A program made the translations under genes and the position numbers. The notes beneath the pieces were generated by a model, which saw only the letters and a list, made by a program, of their open reading frames with translations, ran no database searches and was not told the DNA's origin. A stretch of DNA of 64,000 nucleotides from Aselliscus stoliczkanus (lineage: Eukaryota > Chordata > Mammalia > Chiroptera > Hipposideridae): contig CM066732.1 of assembly GCA_033961575.1 (NCBI GenBank), positions 52,233,001 to 52,297,000 on the forward strand. The letters are read 5' to 3'. The number at the start of each line of letters is the position of its first letter. Position 1 is the stretch's first letter. Shown here in pieces: positions 33,695-44,394 of this stretch.

Positions 33695-34375
33695 AATGGG
33701 GTTTGGTCTTGGTCCTTCTAATTCCATTCCCATCAGATGGTGGGTTGGACCAGCTGTCTTCAGGAGCCTTTTCATCCCTACAATTCTGTGGGTCCCCAAG
33801 CTTGACCTTCCTGGACCCTTTCTCCACGGTCCCTCCTTTTCTCCCTTGGACTTGGGCAGGACTGTACTCCCTTGCTGCAGAAATGACCCTGAAATCATCC
33901 TGAGTGCTTCTTGCAACTTGTGGCAAATTTCAAAACTGTCCAGTACAACTCCGGATTGAGGGTGACCAGAGGAAAGTAGCTATAGCAACCACTGCCAGCG
34001 AGCACAGGTGCAATTCAACCTTAATTAATGGTCTCTCTACGCACAATTATAATTTCGTGTAAGAAGTCAAAAGTGGCAAAGAAGCTGTATTAAGATTCCT
34101 AGTGGGTTGACAGTAATTACCAAATAATCATTATGGGAATGAATGGGGCTAGTCATTAGAGAAGGGTCTTATTATTTTTTACAAAAGTCTTTGGGGATGA
34201 GGATCAAGGTCTCATATCCATCAGTAAAACATCTGAGAGCCACAGACCCACAAGGCGATGGAGCAGGCACTCTGGAGGTCAGCGAAGTCTAACCCTGCCC
34301 ACGTCTTAAAGACAGGCACCCCGGCTCTTGTTGCCCACCCCCGGCACTGGGAGGCTCATACCTTGAGCTGTAGGT
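33695..34375. other. Unassigned unique sequence
   Basis: Overlapping 66-128-codon frames on both strands at 33573-33959 lack domains. 34020-34200 is AT-rich and non-repetitive. Confidence 0.4.
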
Positions 34376-34379
34376 GAAT

Positions 34380-34500
34380 TCCTTATTTCTAGGTGGCTCC
34401 TGTGTTCAGGCCGTGTGCTCTAGAGTCCGACTCTGAGTTCCAGTCCTGGATCGACTGCTAACCTGAGCTGCTTCTGTTCTCTCGTTTGTTCCGCAGGAGG
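34380..34500 (+). repeat. MIR SINE fragment
   Basis: 'gtgtgctctagagtccgact', 'ctgagttccagtcctggatc' and 'gactgctaacctgagctgc' give the MIR head in sense order. Confidence 0.5.
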
Positions 34501-34605
34501 AATTGCAGTGCTTATGGCTCAGGTGCCTGTACCTACGCAGTAAGGTAACAGTGGAAAGCACCAGCCATGGGAAGAGCCCCATGAATGTACGCGTGATTGG
34601 TACTG

Positions 34606-34640
34606 CTATTATGATTATTATTATTATTACTATTATTACT
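34606..34640. repeat. (ATT)n simple repeat
   Basis: About eleven ATT/TTA units with G and C interruptions. It yields the Ile run of two spurious frames (34406-34946). Confidence 0.85.
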
Positions 34641-34769
34641 AACCTCCAGGTGAGCTGTCTCGTCACCTGGGGCTTGATCTCACAGAGCCTTTTATCTGTG
34701 AAGTCGGCAGTGACGTCTCGGGTCCTCACCCCATCTTCGCGAAACCTCAGTGTTATCGGGGTCACACTT

Positions 34770-34873
34770 GGCTCCCCCGATTCTTTACCTTTGAAGGCAG
34801 GCTCTGTAGCTAAACCGTTATTCCTGTTTGACTCCGTTTTGCAGATGAGGACGCTGAAGGCACTCACGTTTCC
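34770..34873 (-). repeat. MIR SINE fragment
   Basis: 'ctccgttttgcagatgagga' and 'cgctgaaggcactcacg' are an antisense MIR core. Confidence 0.45.
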
Positions 34874-35037
34874 AGGTAGGGCCACCAGGTTTAGCAGTGA
34901 ACATACAGGTCGTGCAGTTAAATTTGAATGTCAGGTAAACAAATAAATTTTTAGTGTAAGTATGTCCCAACTATTGCATATGGGATCTATTTATTTACCT
35001 AGGATTCGAAGTCTGTATGTTCTCTGGCAACCCTATC
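34874..35037. mobile_element. Palindromic MITE-like DNA transposon
   Basis: The ends agggccacca and tggcaaccct are imperfect terminal inverted repeats. The two halves ('gttaaatttgaatgtcaggt' against 'ggattcgaagtctgtatgt') are related by inversion around about 34970. A known mammalian nonautonomous family has this layout; I do not name it. Confidence 0.6.
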
Positions 35038-35039
35038 CC

Positions 35040-35834
35040 CAGGTCACATGACCAGGAGTCTCCAGCGAGGGGACCAGGACCCCATCTCCTGAATCTCACT
35101 TTGCTGCCCTCTTCGCTGGGCCAGGCGTTTCAAACACATGGTTTGTGGCCTTCCAGCCCCTTCTTCCTATGCGCAGGGCAGGCTGTTCCATCATCATGGC
35201 GTTCTTTCCTTCTGAGCCACCTCTGCCTCAGAACAACGTGTAGGGCTGGCCTATGATATGACGTCTGTCTCCCATCCTGGTTAGATGACACCATTGTGTC
35301 CCAAGAAGCTCCGTGGAGCCCATCAGCCCTGCCTCTCCAGTCTTGTCCAGGGGGTTTCTTTGTGCCTGGCTCTTCCCACACTGGGAGCCCTCTCCCAGGC
35401 AGGCCCTAGGACAGATGTCCATAAAGCTTGGCCAGATGAGCAAGCACAGACTCGGGCAGAGTCCTGGAGGAGAAATTATTTCTGATGCTCTTTTCCCACG
35501 TAAGAGCCAAGCAGATGAAATCAGGTCCAGCCCCGGGCGGGGCTGGGAAGGCCTCCCCGTGCTGGAGGTGGGATGAGGACCTCTTACTCCAGGTGGTCAC
35601 AGACACATCTACTGTGGGTCCAGGCAGGTTTGCAGGCGAAGTGGGCCAGGTGGGGACCAGGGCCCACAGCCAGTGAGTGTGCACAGTGCTGCAGCCCCAG
35701 CTGCTCTTTGCCTTCTGGGCGCGTGAACCTGGGTTGCCAAAGCTTCCTAATCTAGATGTTTCTAAGAAATCTCCTGTTTGTTAATAATAGTTTCAGATTT
35801 CCCCAAGGACGTCCTGTAGGCCAGCAAAGCATGG
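35040..35834. other. Unassigned GC-rich unique sequence
   Basis: Several overlapping 60-92-codon frames on both strands reflect few stop codons. No domain or repeat recognised. Confidence 0.4.
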
Positions 35835-35856
35835 ATGACTGCAGGGTTCCGCCACA

Positions 35857-35899
35857 GGGGTGGGGGTGGGATGGGAGTGCGGTGGGTGGGTGGGGGGGT
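35857..35899 (+). other. G-rich tract, candidate G-quadruplex
   Basis: More than six runs of three or more G are separated by 1-6 bases, reading ggggtgggggtgggatggg and ggtgggtgggtggggggg. This satisfies the usual quadruplex pattern. Confidence 0.6.
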
Positions 35900-36019
35900 A
35901 GGACAAGGCAAGGCATGCTTTAACATTCCCGCAGAGAAGTCGGCTGCCACCCAGCTCCAAGTGAGCCCCAGGCTGGCCTACCTGGAGGCCTCACTCATGG
36001 TTCCCTGTGCAGGGAGACG

Positions 36020-36490
36020 GGGATAAGGTGGCCCCACCTCACTCAGGCAACCAAATAGAGAGATTAATAAAGATTCCAGCCCCGCTGATCTATCATCTTT
36101 GGCACCAAATTACATACATATCCCATTATCATTACAGAGTTTTTGGGTTAATTGCAAATCAGGGAGCTAAGATTATTAATGTGAGTGGAAGTTGGGGGTG
36201 GGGGAGGAGAGGGCTCAGCCCCTGCTGGCTTTTGTCCTGCCCCTGGGTAGAGGGCCCTCCGGCCACCTGCTGACCTCCTGCTCTCCACCATGTCGATGGT
36301 GTTCCCAGAGCTCCCGTCAGCTTGTGCACGTGCCTTTGAACCATTTCCCAGGAACTTGGTACCAGGCGCATTAAAAGCGAATGTGCTCATTACACCTGAT
36401 GGCGTACAATCCATGCAGAGGAAATTAGTAACGATTAGGGCATCATTAGAGGGAGATGTCTCTCTCCACCCAAAATATTGATGGCAAAAA
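36020..36490. other. Unique block, candidate conserved noncoding element
   Basis: Two AT-rich parts (36050-36190 and 36365-36490) flank GC-richer DNA. Motif-like words include ttaattgcaaatc (36149-36161) and gattattaatg. No repeat similarity. Frames of 60-88 codons here are not supported. Confidence 0.35.
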
Positions 36491-36494
36491 CCCC

Positions 36495-37500
36495 AGCAGC
36501 GCAGATAACAAATGGATGAGACTTAGACACACAAAGCGCTGTTGTGATGTTGTGATGATCAATGTCGTCCCGACTACACCCCAGACATCTCCAAAACAGA
36601 ACAGTTAGCAGCTGTTCCAGGTCTTTTCAGCTGTTGCAGAAAAGTATTTGATGTCCTGATACATTCTTGGCATCCAGTGTTTCACCAGACTCCCTAGGAC
36701 AGGGGAGTAGAATATCTGAGTGATGCTGATTTGTATGTTTCAGGGGTCACAAACTGCTAGCCTAAGCTGCCTTTAAATACAACTTGTTTGGGCGGCATAA
36801 TGCTTCTGGAAGAAAAATCAGAATAGATTTCCCGTGTGTACACACAGGCAGATTTCTAGCTTCTCTAGAAAAATGGAGCTGTGGGCTGACACCAGGCCCA
36901 TTTCTCTGGGTGGCGGTAGACAGGTGGAGTTAAGCGCTAACCTCCCCATTAGATGTACCACCAGTTCACCACAGCCTCCACCTCACCCTAGCGTGCTCGC
37001 AACAGCATGATGGAGTAGCAGTCCCCACTTATTGTAGCAATTACAACATCACCTGACCCTCTTCCCTTATTGAATGACTAACTCTGTGGGCCTTTGAGTT
37101 TGAAATCCACGTTCAGGTTTATCCTTTTTCTTAAGACGAGCAGACTGATATTTCTCAAAAACAGATTGGATTGTGCTCCCCATGTCCTCAGAACCCGAGG
37201 GTCCTTCCGCCGTCATACCCACCACCATCAGCACCATCACCTGGTGCCTGCAGGGGGGTGAGGGCCTTATGCCCACCCATTCGAGGCCCCTTGGGATCCA
37301 GTGAACTCTCACTCCACCCTGCCTCCATCCTGACAGGCCCTCTTCCCCCACTCCTGCGTTCCCACAGCCTGTCTGCAGTCCTCCCTCTCCCATCACATCC
37401 TGAGTCCCCAGGGCAGGTTCTCGCCCTCCCGCTGCTGCTCCGGCTGCTGAGCCAGCCGGCTTTGTCCTTAGCAAGCACTCGATAGCGTGCTATTGACTGG
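36495..37500. other. Unassigned unique sequence
   Basis: The 135-codon minus frame (37067-37474) and 104-codon plus frame (37171-37485) occupy the same GC-rich DNA. Neither looks like a protein family. Confidence 0.4.
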
Positions 37501-37531
37501 CCTCACTCGGCACCAGACACGTTTCCTTTTC

Positions 37532-37586
37532 CGCACGCAGCGTGCGATTTCTAATTGAGTTCCCAGACGTTGCTAGTGTTCTAGAA
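37532..37586. promoter_or_regulatory. CpG palindrome and HSE-like palindrome
   Basis: cgcacgc-a-gcgtgcg (37532-37546) is a perfect inverted repeat carrying two GCGTG (dioxin-response/HIF-type) cores head to head. ttctagaa (37579-37586) is a heat-shock-element-like pair. Confidence 0.3.
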
Positions 37587-37599
37587 GAGCACTAATTCC

Positions 37600-37945
37600 C
37601 ACCACGTGCTGTGATGGGGCCTGGCTGTTCTGTCCAGGGCCCACCAGCTACCAGTGGCTTCAGTCTCTCACTTCTTGCTCTAATCAGGCTGTTTGCTTTC
37701 AGACAGCCTCACCGCTCACAGCTGAGGTGTCGTCCACCCTCCCAGATTAATCAACTTAATACAAGATACGTTTACTGGGCTGTTAGGATAGTTTATGAGG
37801 AAGAGAAAAGATTTGCCTTAAATCAATCACTCAGAATACACTGAGCGACCTTGCTGGTTGCAGGCGATCTCAGAAAGGGCCTCACACGTCGGTCGGACGT
37901 GCAGAAATGAGCGTGCAGCCTAAGGCTACAGCACGGTCAGTCTCA
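37600..37945. other. Unassigned unique sequence
   Basis: Mixed composition with no repeat named. Confidence 0.4.
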
Positions 37946-37949
37946 CAGA

Positions 37950-38320
37950 TGGCACACACCTGTGTAACAACACCCAGCTGCAGAACCAGAGCACAGAACA
38001 CTATGCTTATAAGATTCATCCACATTTTTGTATGTAACTGTATCATCCAATCTCATTGCCTTATAGTAATAGTCTACTAGGTAGCTATACCATTTAGTTA
38101 CCTGGTCTACAGTGGAGGCACATTTGGGTGTGTGCCTCACCCCCCCGCCCCCAGTTGTTGGCTGCTATGTACCTCTAGGTCATGTTTTACTGTAAGTGCA
38201 TGTATACATTTCTGCTGGATATTACTAGGAGTGGACTCACTGGGTCGGGGATTAGCGTATATTCAGCTTTGGTACCTGCTGCCAAAAAGTTTTCCAAAGC
38301 GGTTGTTACTCATTAATTTT
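37950..38320 (-). mobile_element. L1 LINE 3' fragment
   Basis: The reverse of an L1M-type 3' part: 'gattcatccacatttttgta', 'ttactaggagtggactcact', 'ctgccaaaaagttttccaaa' and 'gcggttgttactcatt'. It stops before the ORF2 core. Confidence 0.75.
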
Positions 38321-38329
38321 TAAGATTTA

Positions 38330-38430
38330 TTCCTTCTTTAATTAATTCATTCAATAATGACTTAACACCTGCTTTGTGCAACCCATTGTGCTAATTGCTG
38401 GAGAAAATATAAAGATGGGTAAGAACTCAT
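38330..38430 (-). repeat. L2 LINE 3' end fragment
   Basis: 'taattcattcaataatgact', 'taacacctgctttgtgcaac' and 'ccattgtgctaattgctgga' are the antisense L2 terminus. Confidence 0.65.
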
Positions 38431-38454
38431 CATGACATTCACCTATTTTAACTG

Positions 38455-38545
38455 TCAGTGGATATTCATTGCCTCTAGGACGAAATCTAAATGCTGTAGC
38501 TTAGCACACAAAACAGTCTCCAACCTAGACTCAAGTTATTTCACC
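38455..38545 (+). repeat. L2 LINE relic, left part
   Basis: 'cattgcctctaggacgaaat' and 'ctaaatgctgtagcttagca' are sense L2. The element seems to continue at 38870 after an inserted DNA transposon. Confidence 0.6.
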
Positions 38546-38868
38546 CGCCCAGGGGTCTGAAACTCACATGCCTCCCAGGGCCAGTCGGGCGGAAGGAAGG
38601 ACTGCCGCGAGTTGGGTGTGGGTTGTGGGGGCTGGGCCTCCCTCACCTGTCCACATGGGACAGGAATTGTGGATTTCAGCTGGTCATTTACATGAGGGCA
38701 TGTGGCCCTACAATGCCACATCTAACATGTTAAGAGAAGATGGAATCTGGGTTTGATGTAACATTCCTAATTTTTAAAAGTTGAAAACGGTTTGAAGAAT
38801 TAAAATACTACTCTAGTCAAACAAAACTCAGGTATAAGCAGGATTTGGGTACAGACTGTCAATTTACA
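38546..38868. mobile_element. hAT-like nonautonomous DNA transposon inserted in L2
   Basis: 'ggtctgaaactcacatgcct' opens it, the middle has 'gaattgtggatttcagctgg', and it ends in 'gactgtcaatttacaaac'. The general layout resembles mammalian hAT relics; the family and exact ends are uncertain. Confidence 0.45.
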
Positions 38869-38869
38869 A

Positions 38870-39290
38870 ACTATACACCAAACTCTTGTTCTAGAACCTT
38901 CCCTCTATTTTCGAGGTCCCTGTGCTCATGCCCCCTTCAATCCCTAGAGCCTTCTTTTTCACATCTCTGGGACTCGCACGCACCAGTGTGTTGCCCAGAG
39001 AGGCAGAGCCCTTCTTCTTCCCCTGACGAATGCCTCCTCTTCCTGGGGGCCCAGTACAAACGCCACTTGTCTGCCTGATACCCTCCTCCGCGCTCATGTA
39101 AACTTCCAAAGCACCCTGTCACATTCCTCTGTCCTAGCACGTGTCTCACTGTAACACAGCAGTTGATCACTTGTCTGTTTTCCTCGCTTGCTCCTCTAGA
39201 GCTGAGACCTCGGAGCTTACTTATCTTAGTATCTCCAGCATCTGGTTCACAGGAGGGCCCCATAAATGTTTACTGAGAAAAGCAATTGTT
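38870..39290 (+). repeat. L2 LINE relic, right part
   Basis: Sense L2 3' end: 'tttcctcgcttgctcctcta', 'tatcttagtatctccagcat' and 'ccataaatgtttactgagaa'. Confidence 0.7.
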
Positions 39291-39404
39291 CCTGAGGCAT
39301 GGATTCCCCTTTCTGCCAGCTCAGTCCCTGGCTTTGATTTCGAGACATATCCCTCTCCCATATTGTGTGGGGTGGAGAAGGCTGGGAAGGCTTCATGCGG
39401 GAAG

Positions 39405-39416
39405 TGAGATTTTATT

Positions 39417-39470
<54 letters not shown>

Positions 39471-39920
39471 ATGTACCAAGTAATGTGGGGAGATAGATAA
39501 ACAACCGGACGAATAAAATAATTGCCAAGTGGTAATCAGTGCTAGGAGAGAAATCAACAAGAGCTCATTTGTACGAAGAGCTTAGGCAGGGGCTAGATCG
39601 CGCAGAGCGCTGCTCACTGGAGTAAATGGTTTGGATTTTGTTCCATGAACAATGGGAAGGCACTGCAAGGTCTTGAGCAGAGAAACGACGTGCTCTGGTT
39701 TGTGTTGTTAGATCACACTGGCCATTGTGGGGAGAATAGGCAGGGAGCAAGGGCAGGTTACCTGGAGGTCAGATCGGAAGCTTCTGGGTGAAATGATGGC
39801 TGTCCAGAGGCAGATGTTAGGAATGGAGGGGGGGCACATAGTGAGGAGGGGTCCAGAGAGGTGTGCTTGGCAGCAGCGGGACTGTGAGTTCAGCTTGAAG
39901 ACTTGATGAGAATAAAGGAT
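39405..39920 (-). repeat. L2 LINE relic interrupted by (CA)n
   Basis: Left and right of the microsatellite are antisense L2 3' phrases: 'ggtaatcagtgctaggagag', 'gatttggattttgttccatg'-type text (39630-39650) and 'acactggccattgtgggga'. Confidence 0.7.
39421..39470. repeat. (CA)n microsatellite
   Basis: About 24 uninterrupted CA units arising inside the L2 3' 'attcattc' tail. Confidence 0.97.
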
Positions 39921-39924
39921 TGGG

Positions 39925-40465
39925 ACAAGGGGGAAAAACAAAGATGCCTGAGCTCCAGAGGGAAGGGCAGGGGGTAGTGGGCATGTGTTAGTGTGTGTTT
40001 GAGATGGTTGGGTGGGGACTCCAATGGTTTTGATTACTCATGGGATTTAGACATGTGACCTTTGCCCAAACAAGCAGGGCTTGATTTGTGCTAGAGAACA
40101 CACAAATACATCCATTTGGGGAGATCCTTTCCATGCAGTTAAACACAGCAGCCCCAGAGGGAGTGATGGCATAATTTAATCATGTACAACATGCCACTGA
40201 GATGCAGTCTGGCTAACAGGAGTGATTAATAGCCACATACCGACTCTACAATTGCGTTCAGCGATGCTGTGAAGAAGGAGGAGACAGAAATTCCCATTGT
40301 ACTATGACAACATGGCCTAGACTTCTGTACTTAATGCCATATCAGGCAAGAGCCACGGTACACACAGCAAGATCCCAAAATTATAACCACCCTGCCACCA
40401 CTTCCCTCCCTCCACAGCCTTTGCAAGGTCAGAAAACCTAAGTAAGGCAACTGTTCAACTCTTAG
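39925..40465. other. Unassigned unique sequence
   Basis: No repeat named and no frame worth noting. 40140-40260 is AT-rich and non-repetitive. Confidence 0.4.
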
Positions 40466-40469
40466 TTGG

Positions 40470-40600
40470 GTATGGCAGATGACTGAGTATAGACCAATGG
40501 AGTCAGAAGACTCATGTTACTGTCCCATCTCAGCCAGTAAGTCTCCTCCATGGGACCTCTGGCAAGTTAATGCACCTTCTAAGCCTCACTCATTCAGCCA
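40470..40600 (+). repeat. MIR SINE fragment
   Basis: 'gagtcagaagactcatgtta', 'ggacctctggcaagttaatg' and 'caccttctaagcctcactca' follow the sense MIR order loosely. Confidence 0.45.
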
Positions 40601-40720
40601 TTGTTTCAGAAAGTATTTATTGTGTGCCAACTACACACCAGGAAACGGGAAGGCACTGAGGCTGTTGTGGTGATCAGAACATACTTGGTTTCTGCTCCCA
40701 TGCAGCTTACAAGTCTAGTT
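40600..40720 (-). repeat. L2 LINE 3' end fragment
   Basis: 'agaaagtatttattgtgtgc', 'caactacacaccaggaaacg' and 'gcagcttacaagtctagttg' are the antisense terminus. Confidence 0.7.
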
Positions 40721-40839
40721 GGCGAGTTAAATGCCAGTGTTCTCATCTGTTCAATCATCTCAATGGCCTAGGTGACCTTCAAAAGTCCTCTTTGTAAACT
40801 TTCTAAAGATAAAAGTAGGCATTAAAAATTACGAACTAT

Positions 40840-40985
40840 TTTTGAAGGTTTTTAATTAATTTTTTAAGTATCTATTAATTTTTATTATAAAAGTAACATT
40901 TTCTCTTCATAAAACTTTAAACATATCAGAACTGTATCATGTAATAAATGAAATTCCCCATTATAAATCCCTCTAGGGACATAGG
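40840..40985. repeat. Old AT-rich interspersed repeat, L1-associated type
   Basis: 'taatttttattataaaagta' and 'aacattttctcttcataaaa' match the pattern of a frequent mammalian 3'-end repeat, similar to 31070-31222. Confidence 0.4.
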
Positions 40986-41454
40986 GGAATATTGAAGTTG
41001 GTACTGTATTCAAGCAGCTCTGAGAGCTACATTTTATTTACTTTGTAACATTCACCAAATCATAACGTGCCCAATAATTGCTATGCTCAGACGGCAGTCA
41101 TTATGTAGCTGTCAGTGTTTATGCATGCCATCAGAGCTTGTAGCAGAGACGACAGCAGCCAGGAATAAAACCCTGAAGATATAATGGAGCACTATTTTAA
41201 TAAGTCCTGTATCAACAATCCACTTAGTGGCAAAGAAGATAACATTGGGTAGAAATACAGAGGAGTTGATGGTTCAGAGATGAAAAGTGATTCAAAAAGA
41301 TTTGGACTGTAAATGTGAAGAAATTTTAGGAATACCTAATCTATTTGTGTAGTCTATATTTTCTTTTTTATGTATGTCCAAGAGTGATCATCGATTTTCA
41401 TATAAAATGGTGCTTTTACTAATTATAAAACAAAAGTTCTAAGTTATAAGAAAA

Positions 41455-42762
41455 TATTGTGGGGTTTATCCCAGGAATGCAAGGCTGGTTTAACAGGATA
41501 AAAGAAAAAATGTGATGATTTCAGTAGATACAGAATAAGCATTTCAGCATTCAAAATCCATTTCTGGTAAAAAAAACCTCAGTCCATTGCAAATAGAAAA
41601 GCGGTTTCTCAATCTGATAAAGAACATGTACAAAAGACTTACAGCTAACATCATACTTACTGGTGAAATACTGAATGCATTTCCCCAAGATTAATAATAA
41701 GACAAGACCTACTTTCTCTTACCACTGCTATTTAATATAGCACTGGAGGTCCTGGCTATTGCAGTGAGGCAAGGATAATAAATAAAAACCATAAAGATCA
41801 AAAAGGAAGAAGCAAAACTGTAGATATTTGCAGATGACATAACTGTTTACATAGACAATCCCCCAAAATCTATAAGAACACTGCCCAAACTAATAAATGC
41901 CATTAGGAAGTTTGCTGGATACAAAGTTACTATACAAAAATCAAATGTATATTTATATACTAGTAGCAAACAGTTAAAAATGAGATTTGTAAAATAAATC
42001 ACATTTAAAGTAGTGTCAAAGGCATAACATACTTAGGAATAAATTTGATATGCAAGACCTCTACACTAGAAACTAGAAAATATTGCTGAGAGAAATTAAA
42101 GGATACCCAACGAAATGGTGAGCTAAACCATGCTAAGGGATGAGAAGGCTCATTACTGATAAGATGTCAAAATTATCCTCAAGTCATCCTGCCAATTCAA
42201 TGCAACCCAAACAAAATCCCAGCAGGCTTTTCTTTCTTTTTTTTCTTTTTTCTGGTAGAAACTGGCAAGCTGGTTATGAAATTTATATGGAAATGCAAAA
42301 ACCTAAAATATTCAAAATTATCTTGAAAAAGAACAAAACTGGAGAACTTCTACTATCTGATTTCAGGACTTGATAAGAGCTACAGTCATGAAGAAAGTAT
42401 GGTATTGGCATAATGATTGACAAATAGATCAGTGGAATAGAACAGAGAGCCCATGCTTATGCAATCATTTGATTTTCAACAAAGGCAACAAAGCAATCAA
42501 ATGGGGAGATGAAAGTCTTTTCAATCAATTGTTCTGGAAGATTCTACACTCATATCATTAACCACAACTCCTACCTCATGCTATACACAAAAACCAATCT
42601 AAGATGTGTCTTAGATGTAAATGCAAAAGCTAAAATCATAAATGTTTTAGAGAAGCAGGCACAGATTGTATAAGCAGGTCACAGAAAGCAATTTTAATAA
42701 AAGAAAACTTTAGAATCTATCGAAATTAAAACTTGTCATCAAAAGGTAAACTTAAGAAAATG
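41455..42762 (+). mobile_element. L1 LINE ORF2 relic (left of SINE)
   Basis: Sense ORF2 from 'gtttatcccaggaatgcaag' through the reverse-transcriptase core region ('tttgcagatgacataactgt', corresponding to the FADD-type motif) and 'gagctacagtcatgaagaaa'. Multiple frameshifts and stops are present. It is interrupted at 42762 by a SINE and continues at 43204. Confidence 0.9.
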
Positions 42763-43203
42763 GGGCTGGCCGAGTGGCGCATTGGTTAAGAGCTGGCTTG
42801 GGATGCCAGCAGCCCCTGTTCAGATCCCACATATGAGGGCCAGTGACACTGCCCTCTACAGCTAACAACAGCTCCACCTGGAGCTGGGCTGTGAGCCCCT
42901 GGCGATGGTGTAGGCTGTAGCCCCTGCTGAAGTGGGCTGTCATAGGCTACAGTGAGTGGCTGGCAGCCAGCGTGAGCGGCTAGCAGCCAGTGTGAGCTGC
43001 CAATAGCTGTAGTGAGCGACATCCAGAGGCCAGCGACCGATCTGCCTCATCCAGGAAGAGCGCAATGATGATACCAACAGCGAAGCAATGTCCTCTGCAA
43101 CTAGACTGAAGAACAAAAAGACAGCAACTTGTCTGTTCCCCTTCCCTGATTCCCCGATGCTGTTCCCCTCCCCCAATTCCCCAATAAAATCTTTAAAAAA
43201 AAA
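42763..43203 (+). mobile_element. tRNA-derived SINE with internal 20-bp tandem repeat
   Basis: The tRNA-like head carries a pol III A box (tggcgcattgg, 42775-42785) and B box (gttcagatccc, 42818-42828). A long unique body follows with four imperfect 20-base units (42952-43031), then a pyrimidine-rich segment with AATAAA (43183-43188) and a poly-A tail. The direct repeat aagaaaatg at 42754-42762 and 43204-43212 is the target-site duplication. At about 440 bases it is long for a tRNA SINE. The tail resembles bat SINEs from memory. Confidence 0.85.
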
Positions 43204-44390
43204 AAGAAAATGACTAAGCAAGCCACAGATAAGAAGAAAATGTTGTTAAAACATATATCTGAAAAAGAACTGGTATTGAGGATATATCAATAATTTCTAT
43301 TACTCAACAACAAAAAGACAAACAACCTAATTAAAAAATGGACAAAAGATTTGAATAAACACTTCACAAAAGAAGGTATAAAAATAGCCAATAAACACAT
43401 GAAAAATGGACATCATTTAGTCATCAGGGAAATGCAAATCAAAACCATAATGAGATACCACTTCACATCTATCAGAATTACTAAAATTATAGAGACTGAT
43501 TGTTGGGGGAATATAAAATAATCTAATCATTTATGAAAAGGTCTGCAGCTTCTTATGCAACTAAACATACTATCCTATAACCCAGTGATCTCACTTCTAA
43601 GTATTGTCCCACAATAAATGACAATATATGTTCACAAAAAGATTTGCACATGAATGTTCATGGATGCTTCATTCATAATAGCCATAGTTGGGAACATCCC
43701 AGGTGGCCATCACTAGGCAAATGGTTGAACAATCTGGTGTATTCATTCAAATTCATTCAATGCTATATTACTCAGCAACAAAAAGGAACAAACTATAAAC
43801 GCATGCAACAATGTGAATCGATCTCAAAAACATTATTCTGAGTGTCAGAAGCCTTTCATAAAAGTGGATGCACTATAAAATTATTCATATGAAATTCTAG
43901 TGCAGATACAACTAATCTACAGTGGGGAAAAGTCACAATAATGGCTGCCCCTTGGGAAATGGGAGTAAGGATTTCCTGGGAAGAGGCAGGAGGCGGTGCC
44001 TCTGGTGGTGATGGCAATATCTGGGGAGGGGCTTGGGTTACACATGTGTACACAGTGGTCAAAACGCATGGAATGGACTTAAGATCCATGCATTTCATTT
44101 GCACATAAATGTTACATGGAAACAAAGAAATTGCAAACAAATGTTGCATTGTAATTAATGAAATCCATGCTGAACTATTTAGAGGGAAGTATATGATGTC
44201 TTCAATTTACTTTGACGTATCCTCCAAAATAAGATGGATTAATGGACAGATAGGTAAGTGATAAAGCAAGCGTAGTGAAATGTTAATGACACGCTCCAGA
44301 CACTTTGGTTCACTGTAAAATTCCCTTACCTTTACTGACTGTTTGAACATTTTCATCATAAAATGTTGGCAAGAAAGCAACTCTAAAATG
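43204..44390 (+). mobile_element. L1 LINE ORF2/3' UTR relic (right of SINE)
   Basis: It continues L1: 'gggaaatgcaaatcaaaacc', 'cataatgagataccacttca', 'ttcataatagccatagttgg', then L1ME-like 3' UTR ending 'catcataaaatgttggcaag'. With the left part this is the largest mobile element of the window (about 2.5 kb of L1). Confidence 0.9.
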
Positions 44391-44394
44391 TTTT

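Noticed and set aside
34406..34946. Paired 159- and 147-codon frames with Ile runs
   Set aside because: The Ile runs are the translated (ATT)n repeat and both frames cross MIR fragments.
42767..42840. Functional tRNA gene
   Set aside because: A and B boxes are present, but they belong to the head of a SINE with a long body, poly-A tail and target-site duplication.
41455..44390. Active LINE-1
   Set aside because: ORF2 has many stops and frameshifts, lacks its 5' half and is interrupted by a SINE.
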